From assembly GCA_934130355.1 (NCBI GenBank), contig CAKOXV010000001.1, positions 43,257-107,256 on the forward strand: a DNA stretch of 64,000 nt. The letters run 5' to 3'. The position numbers and the translations under genes are program-made. Under the pieces are notes generated by a model that did not search any database, was not told where the DNA came from, and saw only the letters and a program-made list of their open reading frames with translations. Numbering within the stretch: the stretch's first letter is position 1; each line of letters begins with the position of its first letter. Source of the DNA: an uncultured Clostridia bacterium (GTDB lineage Bacteria > Bacillota > Clostridia > TANB77 > CAG-508). Below, piece by piece: positions 43,493-51,442 of this stretch.

Positions 43493-45286
43493 TTAATCAA
43501 TTGCTTTTGTTTCAATTTTTTCTTTAATTTTACTTATAAAATCGTCAACTGTCATTTGTCCAATATCTCCCGCTTTTCTTGAACGAATTGCAACTAGATT
43601 TTCTTCTACTTCTTTTGCTCCTACAACTAACATATATGGTACTTTTTCAAGTTGTGCTTTTCTAATTTTATATCCAATTTTTTCACTAGAGTCATCTATT
43701 TGAGCTCTTATGCCTTTTTCTTTTAATTTAGCTTCAAGATTTTTTGCATATTCATTTTGAGCATCTGTTATAGGCAAAATTTTTGCTTGAACTGGTGATA
43801 ACCAAATTGGGAATGCACCTTTTGTTTCTTCTATTAGGAATGAAATAAATCTATCAAATGTTCCAAGAATTGCTCTATGAATTACTACTGGTGTATGTTC
43901 TTTATTGTCTTCACCAATATAAGATAATTCAAATCTACGTGGTAATAAGAAGTCTAATTGACATGTTGAAATTGTTACATCATGTCCTAATGCAGTTTTT
44001 ATTTGAACATCTAATTTAGGTCCATAGAATGCTGCTTCTCCTTCTGCTTCATAGAAATTCAAATTCAATTCTTTTAAGATTTCTCTTAATTGTCCTTCTG
44101 CGCTTTCCCACATTTCATCATCATCAAAGTATTTTTTCTTATCTTGTGGATCTCTTAAAGATAATCTAAATGTATAATCTTTAAATCCAAAATCTTTATA
44201 TACTGATAATATTAATTCAACTACTTTTCCTACTTCATCTTTTATTTGATCTGGACGTACAAAAAGGTGGGCATCATTTTGGCACATTTCTCTTACTCTT
44301 TCAAGTCCACATACATTTCCACTTGCTTCATATCTGAAATCATGTGCAAGTTCTCCTATACGAATTGGCAAATCTCTATATGAACGTGTTTTGTTTTTAT
44401 ATATTAACATGTGATGTGGACAGTTCATTGGTCTTAAAACAATTTCTTCATTATCTAACTTCATAGGTGGGAACATGTCATCTTTGTAATGATCCCAGTG
44501 TCCACTTGTCTTATATAATTCAACATTTGCAAGTGATGGTGTATATACATGATTATATCCTAGTGCAATTTCTTTGTCTGCTATATATCTCTCAAGTTGC
44601 ATTCTAATTTTTGCACCATTTGGTAGATACATTGGTAGCCCTGAACCAACTAACTCATGTGTCATAAATAATTCAAGTTCTTTTCCTATTTTTCTATGAT
44701 CTCTTTGTTTAGCTTCTTCTAATAATCTTAAATGTTCTTCTAATTGGCTAGCTTTTAGGAATGAAACTCCATAAATTCTTTGCATTGAATCATTTTCTTG
44801 GTTTCCTTTCCAGTATGCAGCTGATGTTGACAATAATTTAATTGCTTTAACTTTTCCTGTTCTGTTTATATGAGGTCCTGCACATAAATCAATAAATTCT
44901 CCTTGTTTAAAGAATGAAATTTCTTCTCCTTCTGGCAATTCTTCTATTAGTTGAACTTTGTATGGTTCATTTCTTTCTTTCATTAATTTTATTGCTTCTT
45001 CTCTTGATAAAGTGCTTCTTTCTAATACCAAATCTTCTTTAACTATTTTTTTCATTTCTTCTTCAATTTTGCTTATGTCTTCTTCTGTCAATGGTTTTTC
45101 TACTTTAAAATCATAGTAAAAGCCATTTTCAATTGCTGGTCCTATTCCCAATTGAGTATTTGGAAATAATCTTTTTACAGCTTGTGCTAATATGTGTGAA
45201 GTTGTATGCCATAATACTTTGTTTAATTCTTCATTACTTTCTTCTAAATCTAAAATACTTCCATCTTTTTGAATTGTTCTAATCAT
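43493..45286 (-). CDS. thrS: Threonyl-tRNA synthetase
   Basis: 597-aa class II synthetase that charges tRNA-Thr. The editing/SAD domain begins at once (LWHTTSHILAQAVKRLFPN). The catalytic core has PMNCPHHMLIYKN with the zinc Cys, RVREMCQND of motif 2 and LGTFDRFI of motif 3; the C-terminal anticodon-binding domain starts near 500. The usual N-terminal TGS domain is missing or reduced to a dozen residues, which makes it shorter than the typical 630-650 aa. GGGGGAAG precedes the ATG. Expression is probably controlled by the T-box upstream. Confidence 0.95.
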   Translation of the reverse strand: MIRTIQKDGSILDLEESNEELNKVLWHTTSHILAQAVKRLFPNTQLGIGPAIENGFYYDFKVEKPLTEEDISKIEEEMKKIVKEDLVLERSTLSREEAIKLMKERNEPYKVQLIEELPEGEEISFFKQGEFIDLCAGPHINRTGKVKAIKLLSTSAAYWKGNQENDSMQRIYGVSFLKASQLEEHLRLLEEAKQRDHRKIGKELELFMTHELVGSGLPMYLPNGAKIRMQLERYIADKEIALGYNHVYTPSLANVELYKTSGHWDHYKDDMFPPMKLDNEEIVLRPMNCPHHMLIYKNKTRSYRDLPIRIGELAHDFRYEASGNVCGLERVREMCQNDAHLFVRPDQIKDEVGKVVELILSVYKDFGFKDYTFRLSLRDPQDKKKYFDDDEMWESAEGQLREILKELNLNFYEAEGEAAFYGPKLDVQIKTALGHDVTISTCQLDFLLPRRFELSYIGEDNKEHTPVVIHRAILGTFDRFISFLIEETKGAFPIWLSPVQAKILPITDAQNEYAKNLEAKLKEKGIRAQIDDSSEKIGYKIRKAQLEKVPYMLVVGAKEVEENLVAIRSRKAGDIGQMTVDDFISKIKEKIETKAID

Positions 45287-45336
45287 AATTATCTTCCCCC
45301 ATTTTATTACTATAAATTATATATTAAGTTGAAACG

Positions 45337-45371
45337 CAAAAAACTCCTATAGACCCAAAGTCTATAGGAGT
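45337..45371 (-). terminator. T-box attenuator hairpin of thrS
   Basis: On the minus strand ACTCCTATAGAC pairs with GTCTATAGGAGT around a short loop, followed by six Ts. It competes with the antiterminator that contains the T-box sequence TGGAACCG. Confidence 0.85.
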
Positions 45372-45530
45372 GCCTTTTTCTTGCACGGTTCCATCCTAAT
45401 TTTTTCTTAATTTGATTTAACGCATCTTATACGTCTAGCTTTTTCACTAGAAACTTAAAGAGTTAGTTTTCAAATATGTTTTCTAAAATTAGCTCTCAAC
45501 CCATGACTAATTTTCTCTGTTAGAAACCTC
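45337..45530 (-). promoter_or_regulatory. T-box riboswitch upstream of thrS
   Basis: The conserved T-box AGGATGGAACCGTGCAA lies at about 45385-45401 on the minus strand, followed by the terminator hairpin. Upstream is a long stem I region beginning near AACAGAGAAAAT and GTCATGGGTTGAGAG. A candidate specifier codon ACT (Thr) lies in GAAAACTAACTC. Uncharged tRNA-Thr would stabilise the antiterminator and allow thrS transcription. Confidence 0.9.
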
Positions 45531-45545
45531 TATTCTACTTTTCTC

Positions 45546-45935
45546 TTATATGTTTTTATATTCATTTACTTTTTTAAATGTATATGCTGCTGTTATTACT
45601 AATGCTGCAACAACTACACCTGTCATTGTATTTTCAGCAAGTCCTGCTTTTGGAATATTTGTACTGTCTGATTTTGTAGATTTATTAGTATTTGTATTAG
45701 TATTAGTGTTGGTATTTGTGTTAGTATTAGTATTAGTGTCTGTATTGGTATTTGTGTTTGTATTAGTGTTGGTATTTGAAGAAAGATTACTTTTATCTCC
45801 TTGGTCTTCAAATTTTTCCATAAAATCTTTTATGTCAGTGTCATCTGTAGCCGCAAGTAATTTCAATGGCATTACTAATAGCATTACTCCTATTATCAAT
45901 GATATTACAATTTTTAAACTTCTTTCTTTATTCAT
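45546..45935 (-). CDS. Small secreted Asn/Thr-repeat protein with possible sorting signal
   Basis: 129 aa. Signal peptide (residues 1-29, ending LLAATD), a short charged region, about 30 residues of alternating TN dipeptides, and then NIPKAG followed by a hydrophobic helix and a basic tail (FKKVNEYKN). This end resembles a sortase signal of the LPxTG/IPxxG type, although Ala replaces Thr; a plain C-terminal membrane anchor is the alternative. The TN tract is encoded by a microsatellite-like repeat and may vary in length. It lies upstream of, and in line with, the thrS T-box. Confidence 0.6.
   Translation of the reverse strand: MNKERSLKIVISLIIGVMLLVMPLKLLAATDDTDIKDFMEKFEDQGDKSNLSSNTNTNTNTNTNTDTNTNTNTNTNTNTNTNTNKSTKSDSTNIPKAGLAENTMTGVVVAALVITAAYTFKKVNEYKNI
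45691..45777. repeat. Microsatellite-like tract coding for Thr-Asn dipeptides
   Basis: Hexameric units of the type GTATTA/GTGTTG/GTATTT repeat with small changes over about 87 nt. Every variant keeps the Thr-Asn coding on the minus strand, so selection acts on the dipeptide. Slippage could alter length in multiples of six. Confidence 0.8.
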
Positions 45936-46059
45936 TTTTATACCTCTTTCTTTTTTATCTATAGTATTAATCTCTCATATATATTTATACAACATTTTTT
46001 TTGTAATTGCAAGTTTTTTTTGTATATTTTTTAATTTTTTTGTTTTTTGATCTTATATC

Positions 46060-47151
46060 CTAAACATTAAACTTAAATAAAACTATGTCTCCATCCTGCA
46101 TTATGTAGTCTTTTCCTTCTTGTCTTACTAATCCTTTCTCTTTAGCAACTACCATTGAACCACAATTTACCAAATCATTAAATGATACTACTTCAGCTTT
46201 TATAAATCCTCTTTCAATATCTGAATGAATTTTTCCAGCTGCCTTTGGTGCTTTTGTTCCTTTTTTTATTGTCCAAGCTCTTACTTCAGGTTCTCCTGCT
46301 GTTAAAAATGACATTAACCCTAATAAGTCGTAGCTTTTCTTAATTAATTTATCTAGTCCAGATTCTTCTAATCCCAAAGCTTCTAACATTTCTTTTTTGT
46401 CTTGTTCTTCTAGACCTGATAATTCTTCTTCAATTTTCACACATAATGGAATCACTTCTGCATTTTCTTTTTGGGCATATTCTTTTACTTCTTTTACCAT
46501 TGCTTCATTTTCAGCATTTGCTATCTGTTTTTCTGAAATATTTGCAATGTAAATTATTGGCTTTGCTGTTAATAAATACATATCTTTTACTAATTCTTGC
46601 TCGTCTTCATTATATTCTAATGCTCTTGCTGGTATTCCTTTTTCCAAATTTGTTTTTATTTTTTCTATTAAATCTATTTCTAATTGATATTTTTTATCTG
46701 CTTTTAAATTCTTTTTAGCTTTATCTAATCTTTTTTCTAATGTCTCCAAATCTGCAAAAATTAATTCTAAATTAATTGTTTCTATGTCTCTTAGAGGATT
46801 AACACTTCCATCTACATGTATTACATTTGGATCTTCAAAACATCTTACTACTTGACATATAGCGTCTACTTCACGTATATGTGATAAGAATTTGTTTCCA
46901 AGTCCTTCTCCTTTGCTTGCTCCTTTTACTAATCCTGCAATATCTACAAACTCCACAACTGCTTTTGTTACTTTTTGTGGTTTGTACATTTCTGCTAATT
47001 TGTCTATTCTTTCATCTGGAACTGCTACTACACCTACATTTGGCTCTATTGTACAAAATGGATAATTTGCACATTCTGCTCCTGCTTTTGTTATACTATT
47101 AAACATTGTACTTTTTCCTACGTTTGGTAATCCCACTATTCCTATTTTCAT
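46060..47151 (-). CDS. ychF: Ribosome-binding ATPase YchF
   Basis: 363-aa Obg-family P-loop protein that hydrolyses ATP and binds ribosomes. G1 motif GLPNVGKST at the N terminus, GLVKGASKGEGLGNKFL after the switch, a central coiled-coil domain and a C-terminal TGS domain ending GDIVLFKFNV. Length and layout are standard. AAAGGAAAG precedes the ATG. It is 28 nt downstream of the cyclophilin gene. Confidence 0.96.
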   Translation of the reverse strand: MKIGIVGLPNVGKSTMFNSITKAGAECANYPFCTIEPNVGVVAVPDERIDKLAEMYKPQKVTKAVVEFVDIAGLVKGASKGEGLGNKFLSHIREVDAICQVVRCFEDPNVIHVDGSVNPLRDIETINLELIFADLETLEKRLDKAKKNLKADKKYQLEIDLIEKIKTNLEKGIPARALEYNEDEQELVKDMYLLTAKPIIYIANISEKQIANAENEAMVKEVKEYAQKENAEVIPLCVKIEEELSGLEEQDKKEMLEALGLEESGLDKLIKKSYDLLGLMSFLTAGEPEVRAWTIKKGTKAPKAAGKIHSDIERGFIKAEVVSFNDLVNCGSMVVAKEKGLVRQEGKDYIMQDGDIVLFKFNV

Positions 47152-47179
47152 TTTGCTTTCCTTTCTATATACATTTTTA

Positions 47180-47803
47180 TTAGTCTATCATTTTTATGCT
47201 TTCTATTATTGGTTGATTTTCTTTTAATATTGTTCCATTATTATCTGTTGGTTGTGCTTTTGAGCAAATTTGGTCTACAATTTCTATTCCACTTGTAACT
47301 CTTCCAAATGCAGCATATAATCCATCTAATCCTTCGTTATCTTCATGCATTATGAAAAATTGTGATCTAGCACTATTATATGAACTTGATCTTGCCATTG
47401 AAATTGTTCCTCTTGTATGTGATATTGTGTTTTCAACACCATTTGCCAAAAATTCACCTTTTATATAGTCTTTGCTTCCTCCTGTTCCATTTCCATTTGG
47501 ATCTCCACCTTGTATCATAAATCCTGATATTATCCTGTGAAATGTTAATCCATCATAAAATCCTTCTTCTGCTAATTTTGCAAAATTAGCTACTGTTATT
47601 GGTGCTATATCAGCATATAATTCTAATTGCATTGTTCCATAATCTTTTATTACTATTTCTGCATGATGTGTTCCTTTACTATATTTATTGTCTTCATTAT
47701 TTGTGTCGTTTGTTTTTTGATTTGATTTTGACCAAAACATTACTATTCCTCCTATTACAATTATTAAAATTATTATTCCTATTATAACATACTCTTTTTT
47801 CAT
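47180..47803 (-). CDS. Membrane-anchored cyclophilin-type peptidyl-prolyl isomerase
   Basis: 207 aa. N-terminal transmembrane anchor (about residues 5-23) and Asn/Asp-rich linker, then a cyclophilin domain from about residue 45 with FHRIISGFMIQGGDPNG, SMARSSSYNSARSQFFI and AAFGRVTSG. It catalyses cis-trans isomerisation of prolyl bonds outside the membrane and probably helps exported proteins fold. TAAGGAG precedes the ATG. It is likely co-transcribed with ychF. Confidence 0.93.
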   Translation of the reverse strand: MKKEYVIIGIIILIIVIGGIVMFWSKSNQKTNDTNNEDNKYSKGTHHAEIVIKDYGTMQLELYADIAPITVANFAKLAEEGFYDGLTFHRIISGFMIQGGDPNGNGTGGSKDYIKGEFLANGVENTISHTRGTISMARSSSYNSARSQFFIMHEDNEGLDGLYAAFGRVTSGIEIVDQICSKAQPTDNNGTILKENQPIIESIKMID

Positions 47804-47823
47804 TTTTTCTTCTCCTTATTTAA

Positions 47824-47866
47824 AATTCTTAGAACATTTATTTTTTACAGTAAATGTCCTAAGATT
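47824..47866 (-). terminator. Hairpin behind tRNA-Gln
   Basis: On the minus strand CTTAGGACATTTA pairs with TAAATGTTCTAAG (one G-T pair), followed by AATTTTAAA. It is positioned to end the tRNA-Gln transcript before the cyclophilin gene. Confidence 0.6.
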
Positions 47867-47919
47867 TTACTTAATAAAAACGTCATTTTTCTCTTTATTA
47901 CTGCTAGAGATTTAATTTT

Positions 47920-47994
47920 TGGCTGGGGCACTGTGATTCGAACACAGGAATGTCGGAGTCAGAGTCCGATGCCTTACCGCTTGGCGATGCCCCA
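47920..47994 (-). tRNA. tRNA-Gln (anticodon CTG)
   Basis: 75 nt with encoded CCA. Acceptor TGGGGCA with its weak first U-A pair is typical of tRNA-Gln, as is D-loop CAAGCGGTAAGG. The anticodon loop CTCTGAC gives CTG, reading CAG. T-arm CTGTGTTCGAATCACAG. Confidence 0.95.
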
Positions 47995-48009
47995 ATATTT
48001 ACCTTTTCA

Positions 48010-48038
48010 ATATTACCATAATTATAAAAAATTTGCAA
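48010..48038 (-). promoter_or_regulatory. Promoter of tRNA-Gln
   Basis: Minus strand TTGCAA (48033-48038), 17-nt spacer, TAATAT (48010-48015). The -35 box lies inside the terminator arm of the upstream gene. Confidence 0.5.
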
Positions 48039-48058
48039 CATAACAGTTGCAAATTTTT
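48024..48058 (-). terminator. Terminator of the YgjP-like gene
   Basis: Perfect 13-bp stem AAAAATTTGCAAC (48046-48058, minus strand) with GTTGCAAATTTTT (48027-48039) and further Ts. It overlaps the stop codon of the protease gene. Confidence 0.8.
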
Positions 48059-48740
48059 AAAATTCAAAGTTTTTTATTTCATTATCATATTTTTTATAAT
48101 CAGGCACATTTTTTTCAATTATTTCAAAGAACTTTTTGCAATGAGTTTTATATTTTAAATGGCAAAATTCATGTATAAATACATATTCTATTATTTCTTT
48201 TTTAAATTGCATTAATTGTGGATTTATAGTTATTTTTCCATCTATGCATGTTGCTAATGTATTTGACATTTGTTTAATTTCATATTCATCTGGAGCTATT
48301 TTTAACATTTTTCTTGTTTTTTCCATTATATTTTCAATCTCATTAGTAGCTATTTGTTCATACATTTTTTCTATTGAAATTTTTAAAATTTGCTCATTTC
48401 CTACTTTTTTATATTTATTTGGTAATATTATTTCTATTTTGTAATTTTCTTGTAGGCTTAATTCTGGTGCTTTTATATTTTGATATTTTACTTGAATATC
48501 ATAATACTTTCCAAAAATCTTTACAGATTGCATATTTGGAAAATTTTCTTCATATTCTTGCATTTTGCTTAATATCCAATTTTTCTTTTCTTGAACAATT
48601 TGTTGAATTTTATTTGATGTAAAGTACCAAGGTGCATTTACTACTACTTCTCCATTTTGCACACTTATGTACATTTCTGTATTTACTGCTTTATTAACTG
48701 TGTATGTTATTACATTATCTTTTCTTCCAAATATACTCAT
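48057..48740 (-). CDS. YgjP-like metallopeptidase (DUF45/SprT-like)
   Basis: 227 aa, cytoplasmic. The zinc site is VFIHEFCHLKYKTHCKKFFEI, that is HExxH (HEFCH) with the downstream His of the YgjP family. The N-terminal half is beta-rich with WYFTSNKIQQIVQEKKNWI. The family is distantly related to SprT/Wss1-type proteases that remove DNA-protein crosslinks; the physiological role of YgjP is unclear. A LexA-box-like palindrome lies between its promoter and start codon, and TAAGGAGG precedes the ATG. Confidence 0.85.
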   Translation of the reverse strand: MSIFGRKDNVITYTVNKAVNTEMYISVQNGEVVVNAPWYFTSNKIQQIVQEKKNWILSKMQEYEENFPNMQSVKIFGKYYDIQVKYQNIKAPELSLQENYKIEIILPNKYKKVGNEQILKISIEKMYEQIATNEIENIMEKTRKMLKIAPDEYEIKQMSNTLATCIDGKITINPQLMQFKKEIIEYVFIHEFCHLKYKTHCKKFFEIIEKNVPDYKKYDNEIKNFEF

Positions 48741-48762
48741 CTTATTTTCCTCCTTAAGTTTA

Positions 48763-48776
48763 CGAATTATTGTTCG
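48763..48776. promoter_or_regulatory. LexA-box-like palindrome upstream of the YgjP-like gene
   Basis: CGAATTATTGTTCG is close to the Firmicute SOS box CGAAC-N4-GTTCG (one arm changed from GAAC to GAAT). It lies just downstream of the -10 box at 48791-48796, a position suited to repression. Confidence 0.45.
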
Positions 48777-48790
48777 CTTTTGTTGTTCTT

Positions 48791-48819
48791 ATTTTATATC
48801 CTATTTTTCATTTTGTCAA
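48791..48819 (-). promoter_or_regulatory. Promoter of the YgjP-like gene
   Basis: Minus strand TTGACA (48814-48819), 17-nt spacer, TAAAAT (48791-48796). Confidence 0.7.
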
Positions 48820-48947
48820 TACTTTTTGCTAAAATTTTCGAACATTTTTTTGTAATATTATTTTTTGTTGATTTTACTAGCTTTTGCCGTAAAATTAAAA
48901 ATATAATAATTTAAAATATGTAGCATATATATTACAGAGGTACATCT

Positions 48948-49997
48948 ATGAACAAATTATATTTTTTAATTTTAAAAATAAAACAAGTTATATTATATGC
49001 AATTTTAATAGCCTTTACTTGTTCTCTTATTATATTTTCTAAAAATAATTTATCAGCTGCAAAAAACGGACTGGTTTTATGGGCAAATTCAGTTGTACCA
49101 TCATTATTTCCTTTTTTTATTGCTACAGAACTACTTTCATACACAAATTTTGCTTATATACTTGGAAAATTTTTAAATAAAATAATGAAACCAATTTTTA
49201 ATGTCAGTGGAGAAGGCAGTTTTGCGCTTATAATGGGAATTATAAGTGGATACCCTATAGGAGCGAAAATTGCTGTCAATTTTCGAAATAATAAAATTTG
49301 CTCAAAAGAAGAATGTGAACGTCTTTTAAGTTTCACTAACAATTCTGGTCCTCTATTTATTGTAGGCACAGTTGGAATTAGTATGTTTGGAAATTCAACA
49401 ATAGGTTTACTACTATTAGTTACTCATATACTTGCTTCAATTACAGTTGGTTTTATTTTTAGATTTTGGAAATATAATCATAACTCTACCTCAGAGAATT
49501 CAATTTCATATAAAGAATCAAAATCAAACATATCTCTATCTAATTTAGGAGAAATTATAGGTAATAGTATTTCAAGTTCTATTAATACAATTTTATTAAT
49601 TGGTGGTTTTATAGTATTATTTTCAGTACTTATATCCATTTTACAAGCAAGTTCTATGTTAAATGTAATTTCAAATTCTATAACACCTATTCTTGATTTA
49701 CTACATATTCCTCAAGAATTCAGTACTGGAATAATCTCCGGAGTTTTAGAATTGACAAATGGTTTAAGTCTTATTACAAATATACACGAAAAAAAAATAT
49801 CTTTAAACATTATTTTAGCTTCATTTCTTTTGGGCTTTGGTGGAATTTCTATTTTACTTCAAGTTTGGAGTATTGTTGCCAAAAGTGATTTGTCAATAAA
49901 ACCTTATATATTAGGGAAAATGTTGCATGCATGTTTTTCTGCTTTCTATACTTTTATATTTTTAAATAATTTTGTGTTTTTTAATTTTGATTTATAA
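48948..49997 (+). CDS. ylbJ: Sporulation integral membrane protein YlbJ
   Basis: 349 aa with about eight transmembrane segments and the nucleoside-recognition (GATE) layout: ANSVVPSLFPFFIATELL, IISGYPIGAKIAV and TNNSGPLFIVGTVG. YlbJ is needed for spore cortex formation in Bacillus. CAGAGG precedes the ATG. It is transcribed away from the YgjP-like gene and ends at a hairpin shared with vanW. No sigma-A promoter was noted; mother-cell sigma-E control would be expected. Confidence 0.9.
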   Translation: MNKLYFLILKIKQVILYAILIAFTCSLIIFSKNNLSAAKNGLVLWANSVVPSLFPFFIATELLSYTNFAYILGKFLNKIMKPIFNVSGEGSFALIMGIISGYPIGAKIAVNFRNNKICSKEECERLLSFTNNSGPLFIVGTVGISMFGNSTIGLLLLVTHILASITVGFIFRFWKYNHNSTSENSISYKESKSNISLSNLGEIIGNSISSSINTILLIGGFIVLFSVLISILQASSMLNVISNSITPILDLLHIPQEFSTGIISGVLELTNGLSLITNIHEKKISLNIILASFLLGFGGISILLQVWSIVAKSDLSIKPYILGKMLHACFSAFYTFIFLNNFVFFNFDL

Positions 49998-49998
49998 A

Positions 49999-50018
49999 AA
50001 GGTCCTATACAGGACCCT
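49999..50018. terminator. Hairpin between ylbJ and vanW
   Basis: AAGGTCCT (49999-50006) pairs with AGGACCCTT (50011-50018, one bulge). A short T run follows on the plus strand. The genes converge here. Confidence 0.55.
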
Positions 50019-50617
50019 TATTTGTTTTCGATTTTAATCAATTTAGCTGTTATACTGTCTTCATCATTTTCCATCATAATTTTAATTGTATTTTCTGTAT
50101 TATTTTTAAATTTCAAATCATAAGCACCATAGGAAACTGCTGCATCTTTACCTTTTCCAATATAAGGTACATGTCCACTATGTTGATGTCTTTCTGTAAC
50201 TTCTAATTCTGGTATTTGTAAAACCGCATTATATAAAGTTGTACTTACTTGACAATTACCTCCTCCTAGTCCTTGTTCCTTTTTTCCATTAACAAATATA
50301 TCTGCTTTTTGATATCCTTTTTCTGTTGTAGCTTTTCCAACAGTGTCACAAAATGAAAACGTTTCTCCTGCTTTTATTTCTTTTGAAGACAACGCTTTAC
50401 ATGTTATTCCTATGTTATTTTGTCTTTCAGATGCTTTATTATGAATTTTTGTTGAAAATTGTGCAATTTCTGTTTCTTTTTTAACTATGTTTGTTTGGTT
50501 AGTATTTGTTGTTGTATTTGTGTTAGTTCTTTCTGTTTTATAATTTGATGTATTTGTGTTTATCTTGCTACTATCTTCATTTTTTTTCACAAGATTCCAT
50601 CCTAAAATTCCGTCCAA
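50018..50617 (-). CDS. VanW-family protein, 5' end probably frameshifted
   Basis: VanW domain with FSFCDTVGKATTEKGYQKAD, GGGNCQVSTTLYNAV and HQHSGHVPYIGKGKDAA; these proteins are extracytoplasmic and of unknown activity. An Asn/Thr linker (about residues 15-40) precedes the domain. The open frame begins only at a TTG (50617) without a ribosome site. A normal start with AAGGGAGAAG, ATG at 50663 and signal peptide MKKAMIFFGIIIVMAIG lies just upstream in another frame. The two frames would join if one base were lost or gained around 50613-50622. So the gene is either broken, frameshifted in translation, or misread in assembly. Confidence 0.75.
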   Translation of the reverse strand: MDGILGWNLVKKNEDSSKINTNTSNYKTERTNTNTTTNTNQTNIVKKETEIAQFSTKIHNKASERQNNIGITCKALSSKEIKAGETFSFCDTVGKATTEKGYQKADIFVNGKKEQGLGGGNCQVSTTLYNAVLQIPELEVTERHQHSGHVPYIGKGKDAAVSYGAYDLKFKNNTENTIKIMMENDEDSITAKLIKIENK

Positions 50618-50714
50618 TTGCCATTACAATTATTATACCAAAAAATATCATTGCCTTTTTCATTTTTATCTTCTCCCTTCTGTTTTATTACAAATTAATA
50701 ATTTGAAAATATAG

Positions 50715-50873
50715 TACAGTGCAAGAGGCATAGTAGATGGAATAAGGCAAAGATCCACTATGTGGATGACCCCAGCTATGTTTTTGCCATTGAATAGTAA
50801 TATATTATTTTTTTAACTGAGTGAGAGAGGCTCGGGTTGTACTACTCTATACTTTCAAACCATTAGCTTGTAA
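50715..50873. repeat. Derived copy of the foldback element
   Basis: It shares three blocks with the element at 4974-5340: ATGGAATAAGGCAAAGA (50737-50753); a 21-nt block (50768-50788) that is the exact reverse complement of 5135-5155; and a 23-nt block (50821-50843) identical to 5209-5231. A hairpin ATCCAC/GTGGAT forms the centre. The long terminal arms are absent. It fills most of the gap between vanW and the next gene. Confidence 0.75.
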
Positions 50874-50902
50874 CATTATTTTACCCAAAATGATAAATAT
50901 TA

Positions 50903-50932
50903 TTGACAAATTCGGTATAAATATAGTATAAT
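50903..50932 (+). promoter_or_regulatory. Promoter of the 50964/rpmE unit
   Basis: TTGACA (50903-50908), 18-nt spacer, TATAAT (50927-50932). Confidence 0.75.
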
Positions 50933-50963
50933 AATTCTGTATAATTTTTAAGGAGGATTATTT

Positions 50964-51149
50964 ATGTTAGCTAAGTATTGGAAAAAAATTGGATTATTCA
51001 TTTTAATAGTTGCTTGTGTATTTAACATTATGAATAAATTTGTAAATAAATTATCTTTAAAAGATGAACTAGAAGCTTCAGCAACATATATTAATCAAGA
51101 AAATCAGGAAGAAGATAAAAATTCAGACAAACAACTTGAAAAAAAATAA
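50964..51149 (+). CDS. Small membrane protein of unknown function
   Basis: 61 aa: a basic N terminus MLAKYWKKIG, one transmembrane helix (about 10-27) and a charged, Glu/Asp/Lys-rich tail. No family is recognised. AAGGAGGA with proper spacing and a consensus promoter show it is a real gene. It lies 59 nt upstream of rpmE and may be co-transcribed. Confidence 0.7.
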   Translation: MLAKYWKKIGLFILIVACVFNIMNKFVNKLSLKDELEASATYINQENQEEDKNSDKQLEKK

Positions 51150-51208
51150 CAAATATGTTAATATAATATTTGGTAAAATTACTGTTTTTAGAAAGAGGTG
51201 AATCGCAG

Positions 51209-51409
51209 ATGAAAGAAGGAATACATCCTACATATAACCAAACAACTATTACATGTGCATGTGGTAATGTTTTAGAAGTTGGTTCAACAAAAAAAGATTT
51301 AAAAGTAGATGTTTGCTCAAAATGTCATCCATACTGGACAGGTAACTTAAGACTTGACACTAAAGGTGGTAGAGCAGATAGATTTAAAAAGAAATATGGT
51401 ATTCAATAA
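51209..51409 (+). CDS. rpmE: 50S ribosomal protein L31, zinc form
   Basis: 66 aa, MKEGIHPTYNQTTITCACGN. Cys residues in TCACGN and DVCSKCHPYWTG form the zinc site of the C+ type of L31. ATG 51209 is set by AAAGAGGTG; an upstream in-frame start at 51170 lies in the ribosome-binding region and is rejected. Confidence 0.96.
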   Translation: MKEGIHPTYNQTTITCACGNVLEVGSTKKDLKVDVCSKCHPYWTGNLRLDTKGGRADRFKKKYGIQ

Positions 51410-51442
51410 AAAAATGGCTTTCAATAGAAGCCACTTTTTTTT
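51409..51442 (+). terminator. Terminator of rpmE
   Basis: ATGGCTT (51414-51420) pairs with AAGCCACT (51428-51435), flanked by an A run and nine Ts. It probably also serves the converging gerW. Confidence 0.75.

Noticed and set aside
45691..45777. Short tandem repeats as a CRISPR array
   Set aside because: The units are contiguous hexamers in a reading frame with no spacers; they code for Thr-Asn dipeptides.
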